From Neckera pumila (lineage: Eukaryota > Streptophyta > Bryopsida > Hypnales > Neckeraceae), in assembly GCA_963969595.1 (NCBI GenBank), contig OZ018408.1:50903022-50967021 (forward strand): a DNA stretch of 64,000 nucleotides, given 5' to 3'. The position numbers were made by a program, and so were the translations under genes. The notes below the pieces were generated by a model. That model was not told the origin of the DNA, searched no databases, and worked only from the letters and a program-made list of their open reading frames with translations. Positions 34,427 through 45,637 of this stretch are shown here, piece by piece; the first letter of the stretch is position 1, and every line of letters starts with the position of its first letter.

Positions 34427-35250
34427 TGATCAAAAAGGAAGTTTTGTGTGAAATCTCTCTTTGCAAGCATCTTGAATGTTGATCTTTGAAAAGTTTTCTA
34501 GGACCTTTTCTTTCTTCCACGATAATAGTCATTGAAAGGTTTTCAAAGAATTTCTCTTTGGTCTTGCGAGCGATAATAGCCAATAAAAGATTTTATGGAA
34601 ACTTTTCAACAATATAAGCAAGTCTTAGAAGGTTCAATCATAAAAAAACTATGAAGTTTTATATTAAATCTAGAATAAATTCTATATTAATAAAATCCTA
34701 GTAGATGACCACAAATTCCAATTTTTGAGGAAAGCTTGGGGAACAACCAAACAAGGCAGGTTTATTGTATCTGTATATAATCCTTTTTGACAAGTATATT
34801 TTGACAGTCTGTTGTTGAATTTTTTCAAAAAACTTCTTTTTCTTCTAGAATAATAGCCGTTGAAAGGTTTTCCATGAATTTATCTTCATTCCATGAAAAT
34901 AGTTAAAGAAAACTCTCAAGAAAGCTTGAAGCTTGTTATAAAAGGATCAATGCAAGAGAGCATCAAATTCCTTTGTAAAAATATGAATGTTTTAATATTT
35001 TCATAGAATATCTATGTCAATATGTAAAATCTTAGTAGATGACTTTCAATTCCAAATTTTGAGGAAAATTTGACGAACAAATTAGGTTTGTCGTATTCAT
35101 GTAAAGTCCTTTTCAACAAGTATCTATAATTGTTGATTGTTGAAAAGTTTTCAAGGAACTTCTCCATATTCCAAGATGAAAGGTTTATGCAAAGCTTTCC
35201 TTTGGTCAACAATAATAGCCAATAAAAGATTTGTTAGAAACTTTTCAACA
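34427..35250. repeat. 341-bp tandem repeat, about 2.4 copies
   Basis: TCCTAGTAGATGACCACAAA at 34689 recurs as TCTTAGTAGATGACTTTCAA at 35030. CAATAAAAGATTT, GAAAGGTTT and AACTTTTCAACA landmarks repeat at matching offsets. Diverged and non-coding. Confidence 0.7.
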
Positions 35251-35799
35251 TTAACTCATTAAGAAGTTTTTTGAAAGTTATTTTGCTCAAATTCTACTTT
35301 TGGGCTTAATACAAGACTATTCCCCAAAAAGTTTGAAAACAAAAGAAATTATAAATATAGATAATGAAAGGTACATTGGAAAATTTTCCATAATGAAATC
35401 ATATTGTTCAAGCCTCAACCCAAAAGAAAGGTAAAATGCTATGACAAAACAATTCATTCAAATAACATTTTTCAAAACTAAAACTTCTAACAATTTATGT
35501 TAAACTTCATTATTTAAACCCTAAAGGATGTAAAGAAATATTTTGGGCTTTAAACAACTTTGAAATAAATAATTACAATTTTTAGATCCTATAGTTGAGA
35601 TCTTTAAAAATATATCCATACTTGGATTTTCTAAAATGTAAACTATACTTCATAGAAATTGGCTTAGTGCTTACAAAATTCTGTCGAACTTAGTTTTTAT
35701 ATTCTTACCAAAGGTAAGTCAAACAATTTAAAAAAATACTTGTATCACCCTAATTCTTATTTAGATGCTTGTATTTAAACCAAAAACACATTTCATTGC
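35251..35799. other. AT-rich spacer
   Basis: TTTAAACCCTAAAGGATG at about 35515 looks like a lone piggyBac-type end. No gene. Confidence 0.45.
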
Positions 35800-35803
35800 T
35801 TAA

Positions 35804-36725
35804 CCCGTAAAGGACCAAAATGCGTTTTTTGGCATTATAGAAATTTCGGGCAGGTACCTGTGACTAGAGGTTTAGATATTTTGGGCTGAAGTTTTAATAG
35901 AACTTGGATACAAGGAATATCTTTCATGTGCATTATATTTCATGACATTTGGAATTCTGAGTCAAAAGTTATGGCCTAATATGTTACTTTTTTCACTGGA
36001 CGGGCAATTTGGGCAAATCTGAAAGAAAAAAAAAGTCAGAAATAAATATTTGAAATTGGTTTTCTACAATTATATATACGTGGAAAGGTTTGAATCATTC
36101 CATTTCAATCATTGAGTCAAAAGTTATGAGGGTTTCTAGTTTGCGGGCAGTTACAGATTCTCTACTATAAAAAAAACTTTATAATTGTTTATTTGACTCA
36201 ATTTTCAATCTTTTTGGAAAAAAATAAAATCCTAGGATGTAGATTGATTATTAAAACATTTCAACCATTGGAACTGGTACTTTTTTAATTTATAAATAAA
36301 TTCTTAACAATTTAGTATTTTGAATCATTATCTACTTCTTTCTACTTACTATTTCTTTCCTATATGTTGTACAATTCCAAATGATGCAAAATTTCAAGAA
36401 TATTGCCAACTTATTGAGGAAATTGAATTCAAAGAAGCACCACCATTTTGGACATTTTTTCATTGAAAAATGAGCTTGTGAAGTGTAGCTGCCCGATTTT
36501 TTGCAGGATTGAAAAAATGGTTTTGGAGACTTTGAATGCTTATTTCTTTTTATCTTCATGGTGAAATTTTCTGAAATTATTATCACATGCTGTTAATACA
36601 TCATACTACAAGATCCTACAGTTATATGTGTCAAAAAAAAAAATTCCAGAAATTTGGTAGTTTTATTAGAAATGGCAGTTTTGGAGCGTTTTTGGTGATT
36701 ACATAGTCACATGGAACTTTAGGGG
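35804..36725 (+). mobile_element. piggyBac-like non-autonomous element, family A
   Basis: TTAA at 35800-35803 and 36726-36729. Termini CCCGTAAAGGACCAAAATGC and GGAACTTTAGGGG. 922 bp, collinear with 8610-9532. Confidence 0.85.
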
Positions 36726-36778
36726 TTAATTCTACTTATAACCACAGTCAATTTAGACAAAAAAATTAGTGTGTTCAT

Positions 36779-37754
36779 CCCCTAAAGGACTACGGTGTTT
36801 TTAAGAACAAAGTTGCTTCGAAATATTCATATCCAAAGCAACTGAAGGCTAAAATCTTCATATGTGTTTATTCATTAACAAACTCAAGCTTAGGATCCTT
36901 TTGGTTAAATTGTGAGAGTACAACCTCATAAAATTTGAGAGTAAGTAACCTCCTTCTTTCCTAATGGTTAAGTTTTGTCTTTCAAATTTACTGAAAAATG
37001 TCCTCCACTTCCATCTCTTCATAGTATGTAAAAAATAAGTTAGGAACACATATGAAAGAATTCATGAAAAATATTTTATACCATATTCATGCTTGAAAAA
37101 ATATGAAGTAGAAAGAAGTAAATATGATTAAAAATATCAAATTGTTAAAGAATTTAGTGCTAGAATTGAAAAATTTTGATCCCAACAATTGTAATGTTGT
37201 AATAAACAATATACATCCTATATTTTTATTTTTCCAATAATATTGAAAATTGAATTCAAAAAAGGACTTTAAAGTTTATTCTTAAGTAGAGATTCCTTAA
37301 CTCCCTGCAAACTAAAACTTCTCATAACTTTCATTTTGTTAATAAAAATAGAGTAATTCAAAAAAGTTCAAGTTTATATAAATATGAAACCAGTTTCGAT
37401 TTATTTATTTATTTTTAAATTTGATTTTTTATTAACTACTTAGGTTGCTTGGGTTGAGAAAGAAACTACGTATTGGACACTAACTTTTTAATCATGTCGT
37501 CAAATGTTATGAAAACTATTGTTCTTTTAAGCTACTCCTAGATCACACATTGAAATTGCTCCATCAGGCTTTCGCCCATTGCCAAAAATTCCCCACTGTA
37601 AGTTGCCTCCTGTAGGAGTCTGGGCTGTGTCTCAGTTCCAGAGAAAAAAATTTCAAGAGAAAAAAAAATGAGGTTAAAGTGGCTGTTCGAAAATGGATGA
37701 TTAAAAATACTATCAATGTTGCCAAAAAGTGCTCTGACTTTGGTCCGTTAGGTG
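36779..37754 (-). mobile_element. piggyBac-like element, family A-related, rearranged
   Basis: Starts TCCCCTAAAGGACTACGG after TTCA and ends GGTCCGTTAGGTG with TTAA at 37755-37758. The right two-thirds follow family A; the left third does not. A plastid-type 16S rRNA fragment is embedded at 37555-37641. Confidence 0.65.
37555..37641 (-). rRNA. Fragment of plastid/cyanobacterial-type 16S rRNA (pseudogene, nuclear insert)
   Basis: The minus strand contains the conserved 16S region: GAGACACAGCCCAGACTCCT, then AGGAGGCAACTTACAGTGGG, GAATTTTTGGCAATGGGCGA and AAGCCTGATGGAGCAAT. In intact genes the second block reads GGGAGGCAGCAGTGGGG and the third AATTTTCCGCAATGGG. So this is a mutated 87-bp piece with a small insertion. 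In a plant nuclear genome the likely source is plastid DNA. It interrupts a repeat whose relatives lack it, at a GAAA/GAAA microhomology. Confidence 0.85.
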
Positions 37755-37802
37755 TTAATAGCTAGGGACAAGACTCAAATTTACACCACGAGATCTCTTG
37801 AA

Positions 37803-38502
37803 CCCCTAAATGCCCAAAGCACCCAAATCTGGTGTTTGCAAAACTTTGAAGTTAAATAAAACCTAATGAAGTTGTTATTTTTGTTTATTTACAAACCTAA
37901 TAATAGTTGTTATTTTTGATGTTAAACTTAGACTTCAAGAAGAACTTTGTAAATAATCAAAAATCCGATCTTGAAAATAAACTTTGTAAATAATCAAAAA
38001 TCCGATCTTGAAAATAAATGATAGTGATTTTTCTATTCAAGATTTTGTATAAGAGTACTCATTGCAATCTTGACTTCCCGTAGTGTTGAAAGCTCTTGGA
38101 AATGAGCTTCAAATACACTAAATCTTGGAGAAAAATCACATTCAAAATTCATTTAAAAAAATTGTAAAGTAGATTTTAAGAAGCCATAAATCGATCAAGG
38201 TTGTACAAGTTAGGCCCTTTAACCTTATATTTTTTTGGTCACCAACTTTTTAGATTTGATTTAAGTAAAGAAGATTGAAAGATTTTTGCAATTTTAGCAC
38301 CCTCATGGTCAAACATTATAATCTTTCACTCCAAAAGTGATATTGCTGTGTTTTCTTTTCCTATGAAATCTCTAACATGTCTAGTTTGAATTTGTACAAT
38401 TACAATTCAAAAAAAATTAATACAACCTATCAAAATTTTGGCATTTTGTTCAATTTAGAGCAAATTCTAGGAAGTCCAAAATAGGCCTTGGGCATTTAGG
38501 GG
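37803..38502. mobile_element. piggyBac-like element, family C
   Basis: TIR CCCCTAAATGCCCAAAGCAC / complement CCCCTAAATGCCCAAGGCC, with TTAA at 38503-38506 on the right and TTGA on the left. 700 bp with a different interior from A and B. Contains a perfect 37-bp-class direct duplication at about 37943-38018 (TTTGTAAATAATCAAAAATC twice). Confidence 0.7.
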
Positions 38503-38529
38503 TTAAACTACCAAAATTTCACTTTACAA

Positions 38530-39070
38530 TGGCCTAGACCCCAAAATACAACGACCCAAAATAAATTCCTGTTTTTTAGTGTTAAGTTAAAATTTAGTAG
38601 GGGAGGCAACCCATTCCCAATCAACGACCCATTTTCAATCACTTCAAGAATTACAGGCATGTAAGAGGACGGTTTCCTTGGTGGAAATTTTCTCGTGTGC
38701 AGCAATAGTGTTTGGACCCTTCCTAGAGTTTTAAGATATTTTGGTATCAAAAAAAAGTTTTTATGAATTAATGAGTTCCAGCTTCTGTAATTCCTTAAGT
38801 GATCGAGAATGGGTTGCCTCCCCTGTTTATAGTTTTTGAGTATAACTTCATGGGCAACTGCTTTCAGCACCCAAAATAAATTCTTGTGTTTTGGGGGGTT
38901 AAGTTAAATTTTTTTTTTTTTTACAATTTTCAAGAATAATTTCATGGGCAACTGCTTTGGGCGCCCAAAATAAATTCCTGTTTTTCTAGGGGTTTAATTG
39001 AAATTTAGGAATTTTACAGTTTTCAAGTATAATTTCATGGGCAACTACTTTGGGCAGGGGTTTAATCAAG
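38530..39070. repeat. Tandem repeat of about 94-100 bp, 3 units, interrupted by a MITE
   Basis: CCAAAATAAATTCCTG-type landmarks at 38556, 38871 and 38965. TTCATGGGCAACTGCTTT recurs before them and AAATTTAG after. The first unit is split by the 38599-38824 insertion, which explains its extra length. Confidence 0.75.
38599..38824. mobile_element. MITE, 226 bp, inserted in a tandem array
   Basis: TIR AGGGGAGGCAACCCATTC at the left, exact complement at the right (GAATGGGTTGCCTCCCCT). Subterminal TGATCGAGAATGGG versus CAATCAACGACCC and TTACAG/CTGTAA blocks are also inverted. Its absence from the sister repeat units fixes the borders. Confidence 0.8.
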
Positions 39071-39998
39071 GTAGTGTGTTTAATATTAAAGAAAAAAGTT
39101 TGAACAAAAAGTTAAACTATATGTTTGCTCAATGGCAAAAGAAGATCCGCCCCTGAAAAGTTACTTTAAAATTACTTTAAAATAAAGGCAAACTGCTAAA
39201 ACAAAAATATTCTTAGCAAAAACAATGAAAATTTCCTTGAATGCACGTGCTAAACGGTCTACTTGGACCAATGAGAGTGCTTAGAAATATTATTTTTTTC
39301 ACGAGTCCTCGAGTGTAAAAAGATCCTAAGCAAGATCCTAAGTTATGCCTCTCAACCATCTCAAGGTCCAATCATAAGGACAAAACATATCTTCTTCAAA
39401 TTTGGAAAAAAAATCTCAATACTTTCTGAACTAAGTTATTGAGAGTAATATCTACATACTTGTAGCTTTCTTTGATTTTCCAAATTTCCAAATTATATGT
39501 AGTGGACTTACAAAAGTTTAAAATACGGAGTGATAATATTTTTCAAATTTGAATGTTTTCTAGGATTATCCTTCTATCTAGGATTATCTAGGATAGCAAG
39601 ACCTAGTTGGTTCAATTTTGACTATTTTACACCTTCATATTTGAATGTGTATAGGTTTCTAAGAGAGCTTTTTGTGTTGTTTTTACAATCAACAAAGAAT
39701 AAATTTGTTTTAGATTCTAATCTAGATGTTTGTTCTATAAAATATTCTTTATTTTAAAATTAATCTTCTTCCTAAAAAGACATCAATTTCTTATTTCTAA
39801 ATAGTTGTTCAAGTAAAGTTGTTATAATCTATAATCCAATTGTCAGTACTTTCAAGAATTAATTCCATGCTTACTCAATTGACTAACCTTTACTTTCATA
39901 CAACTATGGTTTCACACTTTCAAATGCAAAAAAATCAAACTAGGTTGACTCATTTATAATCTTTGTTTTCAAGAAGTTAGTAGTTTGTGACTTGTACT
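39071..39998. other. AT-rich spacer
   Basis: No gene; the 75-codon frame at 39530-39757 is AT-driven. Confidence 0.45.
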
Positions 39999-40168
39999 GA
40001 CTAGAAAAAATTTGCATTTGCTTCAACAAAATCTACTTGATGTGTTTGTTGAGTCAAACCGCAAAATCTGCATTTTTTTTATGTTTTTCAACACAAATTT
40101 TGTGTTTGACTCAACAAATACATCAAGTAGATTTTGTTAAAGCCAACTCAGATTTTTTTCGTATGTGA
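39999..40168. mobile_element. Hairpin MITE, about 170 bp
   Basis: Left arm AACAAAATCTACTTGATGTG followed by TTTGTTGAGTCAAAC. The right arm is its near-perfect complement (GTTTGACTCAACAAATACAT, CAAGTAGATTTTGTT). The arms continue more weakly outwards (GAAAAAATTTGC / complement). The loop is about 25 nt. Confidence 0.75.
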
Positions 40169-40909
40169 GGGATTATCCCTTGAACATCACAAACTATCAA
40201 GCTAGTATTTTAGTGCCTTCTCAAAAACTATGATGTGTAAAGGTTCACCCCTCACCGCCTATGGTCTATTTCACTTGTGAGTACACTAGTCGTTAGAGAA
40301 AATCTAGGGCCTCTAGTGGGCCGCTCCACAGCCCTCCGAAGACCTTGTAAACAATTTTTTTTCTTGCTTAACTAAATGTTTTTTCGCTATTCTCGTTCAC
40401 CTTCAATTCCAATGTCGAATGCTCGTCAGTGGCTGAAAATCAAAGTCAAAAGTGTTTAATAATCAAGATCATTAGATGACATTTGAGGGCATTTGAGGGC
40501 ATTGGAGGGCCGTTTCAGGCCCATTCCCAATGATGGCCCAATTCTGCGAATGCCCGGTAAGGGCCGTCAAATTTTTTTCTTTTTTTCTTTTTTTTCAAAT
40601 ATCATTTTAAGCTTCTTTTTTCTTTTTTCTTTCATTTGTTTTTTTCAAAAATGACATAGCACGGTGTCAGCCACATCAACTAGCTGCTTCTCCTGCGTTC
40701 CCGCAATCTGGGAACCCAGGGAAATTTGTAGTCTCTTAGAGGCCTCAAATGTTACCTAATGTAAGATGTATTAAAGGACCATAACCTTGATTATTAAACA
40801 CTTTCTACTTGGATGCATCTTCCTTTCTATCCAAATTGTAAAAAAATGCAAACACCCAAAAATAGTCAAGTGGCGTACCATCAAGAATTTTTTTTAGGCC
40901 AGTGTGAAA
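40169..40909. other. Spacer with GGAGGGCC-type repeats
   Basis: 40296-40340 (GAGAAAATCTAGGGCCTCTA) and 40478-40570 (GAGGGCATTTGAGGGCATTG) carry the GAGGGCC motifs of the 49217-49530 element. A TTTTTTCTTTTTTC-rich tract follows. No gene. Confidence 0.45.
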
Positions 40910-41590
40910 GACTTATTTTGTGAACAATTGAAGTGTTTGAAAATGAGAGGATAAGATCTTTATAGAAGTGGGGTAGTGGTAGGTAGAACAATGCATGTGG
41001 GATATGTAAATTGGATTGAGTAGGAGTTCCACATCTCAAAGTTAAGTAAAAAAAAAAATTGTATTAAAAGCAGAATTTTGGACCTTATTTAGGCATAATA
41101 AAGTAAAAATTTTAAAAAACTTTGGACTAGGAAATGTTGGGAATCAAGTTAAGTTTCATATTCAAAATTTTTGTTGAGATTTCAAATTCTCTACTCAAAA
41201 GTTATAGACAAAATTCAACCAGATATTTGAAAATGTCAAAAAAAATGTTCCTTCAAACATCTGGTCTAGATTTTGTCCATAACTTTTAATCGGAGACTTG
41301 AAATCTCAAAAAGATTTTTGTTTATAAAACTTAGCTTGATTCTCCAACTTTTCTTTGTCCAAAGAATTTCAAAAAAGTTATTTACTGTGCTTAAATGAGT
41401 CCTAAAATTTAGCTTTTAATACAGTTTCTTTTTTTTCACATAACTATGAGCGGTGGAGCTCCTATTCATCCTAATTTACATGTCCCACATGCATTGTTTC
41501 CCCTACTACCTCACTTGTATGAAAAGTTTCCTATTTTCATCTCTAAACATACAAATTCAAAAGCCACTTAAACTGATTAAATTAGACTTG
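40910..41590. mobile_element. Fold-back element, copy 2 (arms of about 330 bp)
   Basis: Left arm landmarks GCATGTGGGATATGTAAATT, CTTATTTAGGCATAATAAAG and AACTTTGGACTAGG. The right arm holds their complements (AATTTACATGTCCCACATGC at about 41481, a TTATTTACTGTGCTTAAATGAG stretch at 41380, CTTTGTCCAAAG). The centre is near 41240. No coding frame. Related to 32100-32660. Confidence 0.8.
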
Positions 41591-42234
41591 ATTGGATACT
41601 TTGATTTTTAATTTTCAATCAAACACCTGGTCTAATATTGTTTGTTTGTTTTTTGAAATCTGGAGTTTATTCCAATGGTGAACCAAGAACAAAAGACAAT
41701 CAACCTATACTGGCTGCTTTTATTGTGGAAGTTGGGGTCAGATGCCACATTTAACTACTTTTGGACTTTCAAAGAGTCCAAAATTAATATCTGGAGAAGA
41801 AACATCAAGAATTAATCATTGGGAAATCGTGTAAAACATCTCGAGATCTATACAAAGCATCTAAAGATCTATGCAAACATCTAGAGATCTCCAGATGTTA
41901 TTATCTAGAGATTTTTGAATGGTTTGTCCATAATTCTATTGAAAGTCCAAAATTAGTTAAATGTGGCATACATGCTTGCTCTTACTAACTAGTTTTGTGA
42001 AATTCACATCATCTGACTATGTACTTCTGACAATTTCTTTAAAAGACCTACCTGCGTTTTAATAGATTGGATGGCCACTTTGGAGCAGCCTTCCAGAGGC
42101 CCCAAATTCTCCCAATGCTCTGAAAATAGTGTCGCATATAAAAAATTGAGGCACACTTGGATGTTTTCACTATTTGGAGTATAGTAACTGCAAAATCAAA
42201 ATTTGAAATTGAGTAGTGGGATTGTTTTTCTATA
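41591..42234. other. AT-rich spacer with CATCTAGAGATCT repeats
   Basis: 41838-41935 holds several CATCTmrAGATCTATrCAAA units. No gene. Confidence 0.5.
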
Positions 42235-42485
42235 ATGCTTGATTGTGGTTCCTTTTTTAATTTACAGTAGTGACACTTTTTGTCCCCATAGGTGGTGAGG
42301 GATTAAATGAAAATTGTTTGATTGTGGATCCTTTTTTAATTTATAAGTAGTGACACTTTTTGACCCCTTGGATAATGAGGGGTTAAATGAAAGTTGTTTG
42401 ATTGTAGTTCCTTTTCTAATTCACAAGCACTTGGGTAACACTTTTCGTCCCCTTGGGTGGTGAGGGATTAAATGAAAACTATCCA
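42235..42485. repeat. Tandem repeat of about 80 bp, 3 copies
   Basis: GATTGTGGTTCCTTTT at 42241, 42320 and 42400. Each is followed by AGTGACACTTTTTG or similar, CCCC, GGTGAGGGATTAAATGAAA. Confidence 0.85.
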
Positions 42486-42606
42486 TCGAATAGAAAATCA
42501 CAAGTAACATCAAGTGCTGAAACCCCATTAATTTCAAGCTAGGTTGCTTTGGATGTTGTATTGTGTCAATCCACCTGCAGCCCTTGGGAGGCCGTATGTA
42601 TGTCAA

Positions 42607-43530
42607 CCCCTAAAAGACCAAGGTGATTTTCCTATCACAAAACATTCAAAATTGTCATTTCTATTGCAAAGAGAAAAGAACTTTAAAAGTTGTTATTTTT
42701 TGCATATCCAACTGTAAGATCTTATACTCAACTAGTATCTGAATACATGGAAGAAATTTCAGAAACTTTGACCATGTAGATTGTAAGATATATGCATTTA
42801 AAGTGAAAAAAACAAGTTTTTTTGCACCTTGCTTGATTAGGTTTTTTGGCTGTGAATCTTTTTAGATAAATTTCTTTGCACTATCGATTTTGATTTTCTA
42901 TTTATTTATGTTAATTAATTGAGTTGGGAATCTACAAAAAAAATTCAGGAAAAAAAACACTTAATTTTTACTCATTAAAAAATTGTTAAACAGAGGTGGA
43001 TTCAAGATTGAAGAAAAAATTAAATTGTTAAAAGCTTTTAAATGGAATTAAATCACAATAATCCCAAATGTGAGATTATTCTAGCAAGAAAATCAAACCT
43101 TGTCTAACCGTGTTTTTTGAAAATTTCTAAAAATTGCATTCAAAAATGGATTCTACAAGTTGTTTTTTCAAGAAGATGCTTAGATTGCTCGAAAAACTAA
43201 GATTGTCCATAACTTTCTCTTTATTAGTCCAAATTGAATGAAACAAAGCTTCACATGTAGACAAAAATATAATATTTGAGGAAAAAAATTTGAAAAAAAA
43301 TATTTTGACTATTTATTATTTTTTGGTGTTGCCTACCAAACTTCATTTTTGCTTATTGTGCCATAACTTTTGCTCCCGGATAGCAATTAAAATAAAAAGT
43401 ATATATTCACAAAGCTCTCGCAAAAATATACAACTTCAAAAAATCCCAAAAAATATCACTAAAAATTGAGACCGTAGGAACCTACCCGAATCCAAATTGT
43501 CCTCCGAGGGGACAAACGGTCCTTTACGGG
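42607..43530 (-). mobile_element. piggyBac-like non-autonomous element, family B
   Basis: TCAA (mutated TTAA) at 42603-42606 and TTAA at 43531-43534. Termini CCCCTAAAAGACCAAGG and GGTCCTTTACGGG. Reverse orientation relative to 29107-30015. Confidence 0.75.
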
Positions 43531-43664
43531 TTAAAGAAAAAGAAAAAAACTCAGTAATTTAATCTATCTACCTTTGTAAACTAAAATATCTCTGTTGTAT
43601 ACTTGATTACCTTAGAAAATTGATCTCCCTTCTTCAAATGAAACCTTCGCTCAGATGCACATTA

Positions 43665-43998
43665 GGGGTAGTCACTGTTCCTTCATCCTAGTCCGTGAAG
43701 GTTAAGAATGGGGATGTGGCGCTTAGTTGTTGGCTCACTGCGGCTTGTACCATCCCTGTTCCATGAAGGTTGAGAAGGACCATTCTTTTCCTCTACAAGA
43801 CAAGAATGGCCGTGAAGAAGTTTACATACGAGATTTCTTATGTTGTGGTTGTACGGCAGGGTCCGTTCTCCATTCTCAGTCTCCACACCATCTCATTGGG
43901 GTGTCACACCTTCTTCATTGCGCCAGGGCTCCCATTGGCTCCACATTTCGCGCTCCACCTTCTCATTCTTCATAGAAACAAGAAGGTGTGACTACCCC
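43665..43998. mobile_element. TA-flanked MITE, 334 bp, GC-richer
   Basis: Left GGGGTAGTCACTGTTCCTTC, right complement of GGGGTAGTCACACCTTCTTG, with TA at 43663-43664 and 43999-44000. The left part has CCGTGAAGGTTAAGAATGG-like duplicates. Open frames across it are not supported as genes. Confidence 0.7.
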
Positions 43999-44004
43999 TA
44001 TTGA

Positions 44005-44880
44005 AAAAAGGGAAATTGTTCAATCCAATGTCGGTCGAGGTAGGAAGCAACCCCCGATTCGTAGTAACTTCGGAAGATACAACATTACGCCTACGGTCAT
44101 TCCACCCCAAAAGTCTTGGAAAATTCAACAGGAAATGGGGAGTTTCAGATTCAAGTTCTTTAGCCTAATCAGAACCAGAGCGCTCCAATCGTGGCTGCAT
44201 CCAATGATGAAGCAAGAAAATCTTGAGGAACCGACTGCCAAATTATAAAATCAAGAAAGACTGGAGAGGAGCTAGAGGGATCCATGATTCCATGGAAACC
44301 AAATTGACATTCTGTATATAGCAACCCTTGACTACGGAATATTCCGTTTTAATTTTCAATGAATTCATCTTATTACTCCGAATAGCTAGCGTGACTGCAT
44401 TCTCTGATTCTCATGCAAAGCGTACGTAAATTACGCTCTACCAGAAAGGCTTCTAACGGAGCGGATCGATTTTATCCGGTCGATCGTTACCGTTCCAGAA
44501 AGCGTCGATCAGAAAGAATGATCGATGGATCAATCGAGAATTAATTCCTTGCACAGTGCGCAAGATTTTTCTTCGGATCCCGGAGCCAGGAATGGAATGG
44601 TGGACCAGCTTGGTTTGAGAACCATCCACGTGGAACCATCCATTTATTCAGGATATCGAATTATCGATGGTTCACTGCAGAAAAGGCTTCCAAGGCTTCA
44701 ATTCGCCGGGGCCAGGTGCTGGGGCCTCGGAGCGGCAGTTTCATTTGAACCCGGTCACTTCGGCTGGCACGCAACATTACATTACATTTAAAATTGGGAG
44801 GTAAGAAATCTGCCCAGTTTGGATCCCACCAGCCTGTTGAGGAATCGACTAAAATTTCAATTCGATTCATACTTCAATTG
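44005..44880. other. GC-richer block of possible organellar origin
   Basis: Composition shifts sharply at both ends. The block is rich in GATC-type words (GGATCGATTTTATCCGGTCG, TCGATGGATCAATCGAG) and has an 88-codon frame (44525-44791, +) without recognisable product. The texture resembles plant mitochondrial non-coding DNA, but no gene anchors it. Confidence 0.3.
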
Positions 44881-44955
44881 TGTAAAGAAATATGGTCTCA
44901 CATTGACCCTGTTGGAGTGCTAGATTCTATTCTGAAAATTTAGTTAATAGCTAGC

Positions 44956-45637
44956 GGTTGGCGCTTGCTATGCTACGCATTCATCATTAGAATTTTATTA
45001 GAATTTTTATGTATTAAATAAAAACCTACTAAAATCTTTGTAAATTTTTTTTATAAGTAAGCATATATTGAAATGTACAATAGAAATTTATTGAATGATG
45101 AATGAAATGTATGCAATGGTGAATACTGTAAAAGACACACATTTATTGTAATGCATTCAAAAGTTGACTGAATTGTTATGAACAAGTGCAACCTAAAAAC
45201 TTGGTGAATTGAAAAGAAAAAATTGTAAATTTTAAAAACTTCATGAACAACTTAATTGTTGTGAAATCCAAAATCGCTTCAATTGAATAAATTTCTCAAA
45301 TTATTTGGTAGTAGCAATAGAATTTTGAAATCATAGAAGCTGTAAATGTGATATTACAAAGGTGATTGCAAACTACTATTCTATTTCTATTATATAACAT
45401 TGTGTGAAAATATTATTTTATGTATGCATGATTGAAAATATTTTAGTTTACAAAATGTTAAAATTAATTATTTCAAAGACTCATTGAAATCATTATCATG
45501 CCTTCTATTTGAATATATCAAAATTTTACTAATATGTGATACAATGAATGCGTAGCATAGCAAGTATGAGCCCCTATTATTAATGGTAGCATTTGTGATA
45601 TTACAAAGGGAGTTATGATTTTAGTAGTATGATAGTA
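44956..45637. mobile_element. 0.7-kb dispersed repeat with internal inverted ends, copy 1
   Basis: Aligns over its full length with 58205-58902. Near the left end is CTTGCTATGCTACGCATTCA and about 600 bp later its complement ATGAATGCGTAGCATAGCAA, followed by a shared 80-bp tail ending AGTATGATAGTA. Non-coding. Confidence 0.85.

Noticed and set aside
34427..35250. Considered as a CRISPR-like or satellite array
   Set aside because: The units are long (341 bp), diverged and few, with no short identical repeats and unique spacers. No CRISPR array exists in this window.
43727..44248. Several plus-strand frames of 73-86 codons
   Set aside because: They lie across a MITE border (43998) and have no recognisable product.
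44330..44520. Possible tRNA-like folding in the GATC-rich segment
   Set aside because: No recognisable T-arm (GGTTCAAATCC-type) or paired acceptor ends found by eye.
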